39,363 bases of DNA, taken from assembly GCA_022844015.1 (NCBI GenBank), contig JALHMO010000056.1:1-39363 (forward strand). The letters are read 5' to 3'. The stretch is from Reyranella sp. GTDB taxonomy: Bacteria; Pseudomonadota; Alphaproteobacteria; Reyranellales; Reyranellaceae. The translations under genes and the position numbers were made by a program. Below the pieces are notes generated by a model. That model was not told where the DNA came from. It made no database searches and was given only the letters and a program-made list of their open reading frames with translations. Positions 33,300-39,363 of the stretch are shown in pieces. The number at the start of each line of letters is the position of its first letter. Position 1 is the first letter of the stretch.

Positions 33300-34349
33300 A
33301 TGACGGCATCGCGCCGTGCGACCGCCGCTTTGCTTGCTGCGGCGGCCCTGACATTCGGCGTCGCTTCGGCCAGCGCGCAGCAGAACGTCCGCACCGCCAC
33401 ATCGTGGCCGGGCGGCGTCCATCTGGAGCAGTTCGCCCAGGGCTTCTCCAAGCAGGTCGATGCGCTGACTGGCGGCAAGCTCAAGTTCCAGATTTTCCCG
33501 GCCGGCACCATCGGCAGCCCGCTCAAGATCACCGAATCGGTGCAGAAGAAGGTTGCCCAGGCCGGCCACTCCTGGCCCGGCTACGACTGGGGCCTCGACA
33601 AGACCGCGGCCGTCTTCGGCGGCTATGTCGGGTCGCCGCCGGCCGAGGCGCTGCTGCACTGGATCTATGTCGGCGGCGGCATCGAGCTGTGGCGGCAGTG
33701 GCGCATGGAGAAGTTCGGCGTGGTGGCGCTGCCCTGCGGCTCGCATTCGGACGAGATTCACATGGTTTCGCGCAAGCCCATCCGGAAGCTGGAGGACCTG
33801 AAGGGGCTCAAGCTTCGGACGTCGGGGGCGTGGGCCGAGATCGCCAACAACCTCGGCGCGTCGACGGTGATCCTGCCGGGCGGCGAGGTCTATCCGGCGC
33901 TCGAACGCGGCCTTGTCGACGCCATCGAATGGGCGACGCCCGGCATCAACTTCGCTCTCGGCTTCCACAAGGTCGCCAAGTACGCGATCCTGCCCGGCGT
34001 CCACCAGCCGGGCGCCGTGCTCGAATGCATCTTCGACAAGGCGCTGTGGGACGGCTTCGACGCCACCACCAAGAAGCAGATCGAGGCGGCCGCCAAGCTC
34101 TCGACCATCGAATCGTGGATGAACATCAACCTCATGGATGCCGACGCGCTCGCCAAGCTGAAGAGCGAAGGCGTCGAGTTCATCCGCGTCGATCAGACCT
34201 ACATCGACGGCGTGGCCAAGGCGACGCGCGAATGGGAGGACAAGTACATGGCCGCGGACGGCGGCTGGTTCAAGAAGGTGGTCGAATCGCAGCGTGCCTT
34301 CATGGAACGATGGAAGCCGTCCGCCGAGTATCGCTCGGAGTTCAGGTAG
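33300..34349 (+). CDS. TRAP transporter substrate-binding protein (DctP family)
   Basis: A 349-residue periplasmic binding protein of a tripartite ATP-independent transporter. The signal peptide ends near SASA-QQN. The family pattern is clear: LRTSGAWAEIANNLGAS followed by ILPGGEVYPALERGLVDAIEW, whose arginine-containing loop grips a carboxylate. The WPGYDWGLDK and GGIELW segments recall the TakP-like subgroup that binds 2-oxo or other monocarboxylic acids. Tight carboxylate uptake is expected; the ligand is unknown. ATG at 33300 follows GAGGGAGG. The membrane subunits follow immediately. Confidence 0.93.
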   Translation: MTASRRATAALLAAAALTFGVASASAQQNVRTATSWPGGVHLEQFAQGFSKQVDALTGGKLKFQIFPAGTIGSPLKITESVQKKVAQAGHSWPGYDWGLDKTAAVFGGYVGSPPAEALLHWIYVGGGIELWRQWRMEKFGVVALPCGSHSDEIHMVSRKPIRKLEDLKGLKLRTSGAWAEIANNLGASTVILPGGEVYPALERGLVDAIEWATPGINFALGFHKVAKYAILPGVHQPGAVLECIFDKALWDGFDATTKKQIEAAAKLSTIESWMNINLMDADALAKLKSEGVEFIRVDQTYIDGVAKATREWEDKYMAADGGWFKKVVESQRAFMERWKPSAEYRSEFR

Positions 34350-34368
34350 TCGCCGAACAGATCCGCCG

Positions 34369-34908
34369 ATGCGCGGACTTGTTCGAGCCGTAGATGGCCT
34401 CAGCCGTGCTTTCGGGGCGATCGCCGCCGCACTGGTGATCGTCCTGGTGGTCCTCATGCTCTATGACGTGGTGCTGCGATATGTCTTCAATGCGCCGACG
34501 ATCTGGGGCAACGATCTCAACACGTGGCTGATGGGCGCCTCGTTCGTGCTCTCGATCGCCTACGCCATGTCGACGGACAGCCATGTTCGCGTCGACCTGC
34601 TGTACGATCGGCGCACCAGGCCGCGCATCCGGATCTTCGATCTCGTCGGTCTGACGGCGATCGTCCTGCCGACGGTCGCCTGGATCACGCTGGGTCTGTA
34701 CGATCATTTCATGACGGCCTACCAAAGCGGCGAGCGCTCGGGATCGGGCGGCTGGAACCCGATCGTCTGGCCGTTCAAGCTCGTTCTCCTGGTCGGATTC
34801 GCGATCTTCACCGTGCAGATCGTGGCCGAGATCATCAAGCGCGCCGCTTCGCTGATGGGCAGGCCGCTCGACGCGCGCGACGAGATGGGCGACGTCCATG
34901 GAGTCTGA
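34369..34908 (+). CDS. TRAP transporter small permease (DctQ family)
   Basis: A 179-residue membrane protein with four predicted helices (near residues 15-37, 47-67, 88-108 and 130-152). It contains the family pattern VVLRYVFNAPTIWGNDLNTWLM and the SHVRVDLLYD segment. It forms the small subunit of the TRAP permease with the large one at 35158. ATG at 34369 is chosen because it opens just before the first helix; a longer frame would run through the preceding stop region. It lies 20 nt after the binding-protein gene. A palindromic element separates it from the large subunit. Confidence 0.9.
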   Translation: MRGLVRAVDGLSRAFGAIAAALVIVLVVLMLYDVVLRYVFNAPTIWGNDLNTWLMGASFVLSIAYAMSTDSHVRVDLLYDRRTRPRIRIFDLVGLTAIVLPTVAWITLGLYDHFMTAYQSGERSGSGGWNPIVWPFKLVLLVGFAIFTVQIVAEIIKRAASLMGRPLDARDEMGDVHGV

Positions 34909-34973
34909 CGCCGCGCCGCCGGCGCTGCCTCGCCCGGAAGAAGGCGGGACGTTCGCATCTGGCAAACAAGGCC

Positions 34974-35112
34974 GTCATCCCGACCGGAGCCGAGCGCAGC
35001 GAGGCGGAGTGGAGGGACCTTTCCTGTTGCAGCTTCGGCTAGAAAGGTCCCTCGACTGCGCCGCCAATGGCGTTGTAGCCAGCGCCCTTCGGGCGGCTCC
35101 GCTCGGGATGAC
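34974..35112. repeat. Family D palindromic element between TRAP subunits
   Basis: Imperfect inverted repeat of 139 nt with ends GTCATCCCGA and TCGGGATGAC (outermost part GTCATCC/GGATGAC) and inner arms GGAGGGACCTTT / AAAGGTCCCTC. It relates to the element at 31133-31225. It could stabilise or attenuate the transcript between dctQ and dctM. Confidence 0.7.
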
Positions 35113-35157
35113 GGATTCACTTGCCATGTGCCAGTGTCTTGCGGGAGCGGCTGCCCG

Positions 35158-36477
35158 GTGAACGCGCTCTGGATGTTCCCGGCCCTTATCGCGGTGATCC
35201 TGACCGGCTTCCCGGTGGCGCTCACCATGATGGCGCTGGCGGTGGTGTTCGGGCTGCATTCGTTCGGCCTCGTCGGCCTGCAATACCAGTTCATCCAGAA
35301 GATCGAGGAGGTGGCGACCGCGCAGGTTCTTGCGGCGGTGCCGCTCTTCATCTTCATGGGCGCCATGTTCGAGGCCTCGGGCATCGCCACGCGCCTGTTC
35401 GATGCCATCCACATGTGGACGCGTCGCGTCCCCGGCGGAATGGCCGTCGGCACCGTCATAATGTGCGTGATCTTCGCGGCGACCAGCGGCGTCGTTGGCG
35501 CCACCGAGACCGTCGTCGGCCTGCTGGCGATCCCCGCCATGCTGAAGTACGGCTACTCGAAGAGCCTGATCTCCGGCACGATCTGCGCCGGCGGTTCGCT
35601 CGGCACCATCATCCCGCCCTCGGTGCTGGCCGTCGTCATCGGCCCGGTCGCGAATGCCTCGGTCGGCAACATCCTGCTCGGCATGTTCATTCCGGGCTTC
35701 ATGCTGGCGATCGCCTACATCGTCTATATCGTCATCCTGTGCACGGTTCGTCCCGATTACGGCCCACGCATCCCGAAAGCGCCCGACGAACCGTCGCTGG
35801 CGGCCAAGCTGGCTCTGAGCGGCAAGGTGCTGGTCCCGCCGGTGGTGGTGATCGTCGCCGTCCTCGGCTCGATGATGGCGGGCATCGCCACACCGACCGA
35901 AGCATCGGCGACCGGCGCGCTCGGCACCGTGCTGCTGGCGATCGCCTACCGGCGGCTGTCGTGGCCGGTGCTGGTCGAGTCGACGATGCGAACCGTGCGC
36001 ATCACGGCGATGATCCTGACCATCGTGGCCTGCGGGCAGATGTTCGCCGCCGTCTTCGTCGGCTCGGGCGGGCTCGAAACCCTGCAGGGCTTCCTGAACG
36101 ACTTCAGCGTCGGCCGCTGGGGCCTGCTGTTCCTGGTCATGTTCATCGTCTTCCTCGCCGGCTTCATGCTGGAGCCCCTGGTGATCATCCTCATGGTGGT
36201 GCCGATCACGGTGCCGCTGATCGAGGCGGCAGGCTTCGACAAGGTATGGTTCTGCGTTCTCTTCCTCGTCATGCTGCAGACCGGCTACCTGACGCCGCCG
36301 ATGGCACCGTCGATCTTCTACCTGCGCGGCATCGCGCCGCCCGAGATCACGCTCCGGCACATGTATCTCGGCATCTGGCCGTTCATCGGGCTGCAGCTGC
36401 TGGTAGTGGGATTCCTGCTGTACTTCCCGAAGCTCGTCACATGGTTGCCCGACGCGGTGCTGACCGGCATACGATGA
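35158..36477 (+). CDS. TRAP transporter large permease (DctM family)
   Basis: A 439-residue inner-membrane protein with about a dozen helices, the ion-coupled transport subunit of the TRAP system. Recognisable stretches are [45 protein letters not shown] and [20 protein letters not shown], all typical of DctM. I chose GTG at 35158 (GGGAG upstream) over an in-frame GTG/ATG further up that lies in the repeat-derived region; ATG at 35173 is also possible. The stop overlaps a short ORF in ATGA fashion. Confidence 0.92.
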   Translation: MNALWMFPALIAVILTGFPVALTMMALAVVFGLHSFGLVGLQYQFIQKIEEVATAQVLAAVPLFIFMGAMFEASGIATRLFDAIHMWTRRVPGGMAVGTVIMCVIFAATSGVVGATETVVGLLAIPAMLKYGYSKSLISGTICAGGSLGTIIPPSVLAVVIGPVANASVGNILLGMFIPGFMLAIAYIVYIVILCTVRPDYGPRIPKAPDEPSLAAKLALSGKVLVPPVVVIVAVLGSMMAGIATPTEASATGALGTVLLAIAYRRLSWPVLVESTMRTVRITAMILTIVACGQMFAAVFVGSGGLETLQGFLNDFSVGRWGLLFLVMFIVFLAGFMLEPLVIILMVVPITVPLIEAAGFDKVWFCVLFLVMLQTGYLTPPMAPSIFYLRGIAPPEITLRHMYLGIWPFIGLQLLVVGFLLYFPKLVTWLPDAVLTGIR

Positions 36478-36602
36478 GCCTTCGCGCTCGCACGGTGGCT
36501 TCTGCGCGTCGACGGCCGACTGGATTCGCGGCAGTCTCTGCCTGGCCGGGACGGCCGACGGGCCAGCGCTGGCAGGATCTTTGGAGGCTTCCGTCCGCAT
36601 GA
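36474..36602 (+). CDS. Doubtful 42-codon ORF bridging dctM and the F-type ATPase
   Basis: This frame opens with an ATG overlapping the dctM stop (ATGA) and closes with a TGA overlapping the ATG of the next gene (ATGA at 36599-36602). It would let ribosomes pass from one gene to the next. The product ([18 protein letters not shown]...) is arginine-rich and resembles no family I know, so it may be a leader or simple chance. It has no clear ribosome binding site of its own. Confidence 0.3.
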   Translation: MSLRARTVASARRRPTGFAAVSAWPGRPTGQRWQDLWRLPSA

Positions 36603-37600
36603 ACGACGAGTCGACATCGAGCCGGGAGAAGCCGCTGCTGCAGGTCGAGGGCGTGCGCAAGCACTTCGCCTTCACCAAGGGCATCCTGCTTGCCCGCACG
36701 CTCGGCCACGTCAAGGCGGTCGACGGCATCTCCTTCGCCATCCGCGCCGGCGAGACGCTGGGGCTGGTGGGCGAATCGGGCTGCGGCAAGACCACGACCT
36801 CGCGCATGATCCTCAACCTCGAGGAGCCCACCGAGGGCCGCATCCTGCTCGACGGCGAGCCGATCCACGGCCTGCAGGGCGCCGAGCTCGCCGCCTATCG
36901 GGCCAAGGTGCAGGCGGTGTTCCAGGACCCCTGGTCGTCGCTCAACCCGCGCATGAAGGCCGGCCGCATCATCGCCGAATCGCTGATCGTCAACGGCTGG
37001 GGCGACCGGGCCAGGATCGACGAGCGGGTGCAGGAACTGCTGCAGCAGGTCGGCCTGCGGGCCGAGCAGGCGCAGCAGTATCCTCACGAGTTCAGCGGCG
37101 GGCAGCGACAGCGCGTGGCGCTCGCCGCGGCGCTCGCCTCGCGGCCCAGGCTGATCGTGCTCGATGAGCCGGTCTCGGCGCTCGACGTATCGATCCGCGC
37201 CCAGATGATGAACCTCCTGAAGGACATTCAGGCGCAGGACGGGGTTGCCTACCTGCTGGTGGCGCACGATCTCGCCACGGTGCGGCACATGGCCGACCAC
37301 ACGGTGGTGATGTATCTCGGCAAGATCGTCGAGCGGGCGCCGACGATGGCCCTGTTCGACGACGTGCGTCATCCCTACACGCGGGCGCTGTTCTCGGCCG
37401 TTCTGGTGGCGTGGCCGGGGCGGCAGGACGACGAGGTCGAGCTCAAGGGCGAGGTCCCGTCGCCGCTCAACCCGCCGAGCGGCTGCCGCTTCCATACGCG
37501 CTGCCCCTACGCCATGGCACGCTGCTCGGCCGAGGAGCCGGTGCTGCGCGACGTCACGCCGGGCCACGCCGTGGCCTGCCACTTGTTCGATAGTGCATAA
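36599..37600 (+). CDS. Dipeptide-type ABC transporter ATPase (DppF-like)
   Basis: A 333-residue ATPase that pairs with the DppD-like subunit. Walker A is GESGCGKT, the signature [15 protein letters not shown], Walker [13 protein letters not shown] and the H-loop VAHD. The C-terminal extension holds [15 protein letters not shown], the cysteine pattern of the peptide-type ATPases. ATG at 36599 is preceded by GGAGG at 11-nt spacing; TTG at 36581 is less likely. Unusually it is separated from dppABCD by the whole TRAP operon. Confidence 0.93.
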   Translation: MNDESTSSREKPLLQVEGVRKHFAFTKGILLARTLGHVKAVDGISFAIRAGETLGLVGESGCGKTTTSRMILNLEEPTEGRILLDGEPIHGLQGAELAAYRAKVQAVFQDPWSSLNPRMKAGRIIAESLIVNGWGDRARIDERVQELLQQVGLRAEQAQQYPHEFSGGQRQRVALAAALASRPRLIVLDEPVSALDVSIRAQMMNLLKDIQAQDGVAYLLVAHDLATVRHMADHTVVMYLGKIVERAPTMALFDDVRHPYTRALFSAVLVAWPGRQDDEVELKGEVPSPLNPPSGCRFHTRCPYAMARCSAEEPVLRDVTPGHAVACHLFDSA

Positions 37601-37663
37601 TCGTCCGGTGTCGCCTGGCCGATAGGGCATGGTTCGTCCGTTGTCGCAGAGGGGAGAGTAACA

Positions 37664-38884
37664 ATGTCGCGTCAGCCGTTCGGCCCGTTGCAGGGCGTCA
37701 AGGTGGTGTCCTGCTCGACGGCGCAGGCGGGCACGGTTCCCTACATGCTGATGGCCGATCTCGGCGCCGACGTGATCAAGATCGAGGTGCCGGAAGGGGG
37801 CGACGGCTCGCGCCGCATGACCGTGCTGCCCAGCATGCCCAGCACCTTCTTCGAGACCAACAATCGCGGCGTGAAGAGCGTCACCCTCAACCTCAAGTCG
37901 GCCGAGGGCCGCGCCATCCTGCACAAGCTGGTGGCCCGCGCCGACATCTTCGGCCAGAACTTCCGGCCCGGCGCGGCCGAGAAGAACGGCTTCGGCTACG
38001 AGGAGCTGAAGAAGATCAACCCGAAGCTGGTCTATGTCTCGATCTCGGGCTACGGCACGCGCGGCCCCAACGGCCACCTGCCGGGTACCGATTCGATGGC
38101 GCAGGCGCTGGGCGGCATCGCCGAGGCCTATTCCATGCCCGGCCAGAAGATGCGCACCGGCATCGCCTCGGTGGCCGATGAAAGCACCGCCATGCTGGCC
38201 TTCGGCGGCGCGCTGGCGGCCCTTACGCACGCCCGCACCACGGGCGTCGGCCAGAAGATCGAGCTGTCGCTGCTGGGTTCGCTGGTTCGCCTGATGGGCT
38301 GGACCTTCACCACGACGATGTGGCGCAACAAGAATCCGGTGACCGGCCAGGCCCGCATCACCGGCACGGCCGAGCGGCCCGGCATCAGCGCGAGCTTCAA
38401 CGATCGCGAGGGCAAGCCGCTGGTGTTCCAGCTGACCGGCCCCGAGAACTGGAAGGACGCGATGGGCGCTCTGGGCTTCCTGCCGCGGCTGAAGGAGTCG
38501 GGTTTCGAGCATCTCGGCGTGATCATCGACAACGATGCCAAGCGCAACGAGCTGCTGGCCCTGCTCGACGAGCTGTTCGCCACCGGCACGCGCGATGACT
38601 GGGTGGCGAAGCTGCGCGGCGCCGACATCGTGTCGGCGCCGATCAACACGATGCTCGAGGCTTCGAACGACCCGGACGTGATCGCCAACGGCTACGTGAC
38701 CGAGGTCGACTACCCGAAGTTCGGCAGGAAGCTCAAGGTGCACGGCACGCCGTGGCAGTTCTCCGAGACGCCGGCCAGGCCCGGCATCGCCCCCGAGCTC
38801 GGCGAGCACAACGCCGAGGTGCTGGCGGAGCTGGGTTACGGCGACGCAGAGATCGCCAGGCTGCGCGCCGGGAAAGTAATCTAG
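37664..38884 (+). CDS. Family III CoA transferase (CaiB/BaiF type)
   Basis: A 406-residue enzyme that moves CoA between carboxylic acids. The catalytic aspartate is D143 in LPGTDSMAQALGG. The N-terminal GVKVVSCSTAQAGTVPYMLMADLGADVIKIE and later RGVKSVTLNLKS and FRPGAAEKNG are standard for the family, whose subunits interlock as a dimer. ATG at 37664 has GGGGAG upstream. Position after two uptake systems suggests CoA activation of an imported carboxylate as the first catabolic step, but the substrate cannot be read from sequence. A small gene follows 7 nt downstream. Confidence 0.92.
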   Translation: MSRQPFGPLQGVKVVSCSTAQAGTVPYMLMADLGADVIKIEVPEGGDGSRRMTVLPSMPSTFFETNNRGVKSVTLNLKSAEGRAILHKLVARADIFGQNFRPGAAEKNGFGYEELKKINPKLVYVSISGYGTRGPNGHLPGTDSMAQALGGIAEAYSMPGQKMRTGIASVADESTAMLAFGGALAALTHARTTGVGQKIELSLLGSLVRLMGWTFTTTMWRNKNPVTGQARITGTAERPGISASFNDREGKPLVFQLTGPENWKDAMGALGFLPRLKESGFEHLGVIIDNDAKRNELLALLDELFATGTRDDWVAKLRGADIVSAPINTMLEASNDPDVIANGYVTEVDYPKFGRKLKVHGTPWQFSETPARPGIAPELGEHNAEVLAELGYGDAEIARLRAGKVI

Positions 38885-38891
38885 GCGACCC

Positions 38892-39209
38892 ATGAACCGC
38901 CCAATGGTCCGGGCCGCGGTGGCACGCGAAGCGCTGCCGGTCATCGAGTTCTTGCAGGAACACCACTACGATATCGGATCGATCAATGCCGACCGGGTCT
39001 TGCCCGATGCCGACGGCGAGCTGCGCCTGCTCTGCGTGATGTGCACCGATCGTGACGCGGTTCGCGAGCTTCGTCAGCGGATGCAGCAGGCATTCGTCGA
39101 TCAGCCGCAAGCGAGCAGGATCACCACCAGGGTGGCCGTCGCCCAGATGCCGCTGGATACCTACATGGTGGCGTTCCCCGAAATCCCGGCAATCGAGGAA
39201 AAAGCATGA
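38892..39209 (+). CDS. Small protein of unknown function
   Basis: A 105-residue soluble protein with no family I recognise. It starts MNRPMVRAAVAREALPVIEF, has two cysteines in LLCVMCTDRD and ends acidic (EIPAIEEKA). Alternating beta and helix segments hint at a small alpha/beta fold. It begins 7 nt after the CoA transferase, with only a weak ribosome binding site, so translation is probably coupled. Reading-frame integrity and placement before a repeat-type terminator support a real gene. Confidence 0.65.
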   Translation: MNRPMVRAAVAREALPVIEFLQEHHYDIGSINADRVLPDADGELRLLCVMCTDRDAVRELRQRMQQAFVDQPQASRITTRVAVAQMPLDTYMVAFPEIPAIEEKA

Positions 39210-39220
39210 CCTTCTGCTTT

Positions 39221-39363
39221 CCTCCCCAGCTTCGCTGGGGAGACCCCCAGCACGCCGGCGCGCACCACGATGCTGAGAAAATGGTGGCGCTGCGAGAGGG
39301 AAGCTCATGGCTGGGAGCGCGCCACTGGTGGCGGAGTTTACTCCGCCACCAATGGCGCGCTCC
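39221..39363. repeat. Composite palindromic repeat, second copy, cut by window end
   Basis: A family A palindrome (39221-39242), a conserved spacer (39243-39310) and a family B palindrome (39311-39363) follow the small gene. The series is the reverse complement of 13150-13257, with a single-base difference noted in the spacer (GCCGGCG versus GCTGGCG) plus variation in the B arms. The B arms here carry GGTGGCGGAGT...ACTCCGCCACC. The right edge of the element is not visible. Confidence 0.85.

Noticed and set aside
36437..38944. 835-codon open frame on - opposite the F-type ATPase and CoA transferase
   Set aside because: Low-complexity antisense frame; the plus strand has two intact, well-motivated enzymes.
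1..39363. CRISPR array, tRNA, rRNA, transposase or phage genes
   Set aside because: Repeats are palindromic and dispersed rather than direct and regularly spaced. I recognised no tRNA cloverleaf, rRNA or mobile-element protein, though an exhaustive tRNA scan by eye is not possible.

Overview
The window is GC-rich chromosomal DNA with dense, short-spaced genes on both strands. It carries 29 confident protein genes, one doubtful 42-codon bridging ORF, and several families of palindromic intergenic repeats. I saw no rRNA, tRNA, CRISPR array, transposase or integrase. Gene content (ABC and TRAP uptake systems, a family III CoA transferase, DUF2239, DUF2798, DUF4214/RTX proteins, HAE-type RND efflux) and the repeat style suggest an alphaproteobacterium of the soil or freshwater type (Rhodospirillales/Hyphomicrobiales-like). 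This is an inference and genus cannot be fixed from the sequence alone.

Layout. 1-3.3 kb: 3' part of a copper amine oxidase, a secreted Sel1-repeat protein and an iron-ADH-fold protein whose metal ligands look lost. 3.5-9.8 kb: an RND efflux system whose adaptor and outer-membrane lipoprotein lie on + while the inner-membrane pump lies convergently on -. 10-13 kb: a tandem-PAS hybrid histidine kinase and a divergent SDR. 13.3-15.5 kb: a PcaB/PurB-type lyase and a tandem universal stress protein in one operon. 15.75-20.5 kb: a tungstate-type oxyanion ABC importer (tupABC-like) directly downstream of an EgtB-like enzyme that I read as selenoneine synthase SenA; head to head with it, with start codons overlapping inside one CATG, is a SenB-type selenosugar synthase. 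20.7-23.2 kb: a DHA2-type MFS exporter with an HSL-type esterase. 23.2-28.3 kb: two DUF4214 proteins likely exported by type I secretion, one carrying an NlpC/P60-like Cys/His pair, around a DUF2239/GIY-YIG pair that shares a symmetrical divergent promoter-operator. 28.4-39.2 kb: a dipeptide-type ABC importer (A, B, C, D), a three-part TRAP transporter placed between its D and F ATPases, the F ATPase, a CaiB/BaiF CoA transferase and a small unknown protein.

Most noteworthy is the 15.75-20.3 kb block. SenA and SenB form the carbon-selenium branch of selenoneine biosynthesis, but the selenophosphate synthetase-like SenC that normally accompanies them is absent here, and an oxyanion importer appears to share senA's transcript. 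A testable idea is that this importer supplies selenium oxyanion, or responds to it, instead of or besides tungstate. A second theme is the repeats. A short palindrome with covarying stems sits at gene ends as a putative terminator, and a longer composite of about 140 bp occurs twice in opposite orientation about 26 kb apart. Other palindromic units interrupt the dppB-dppC and dctQ-dctM junctions.
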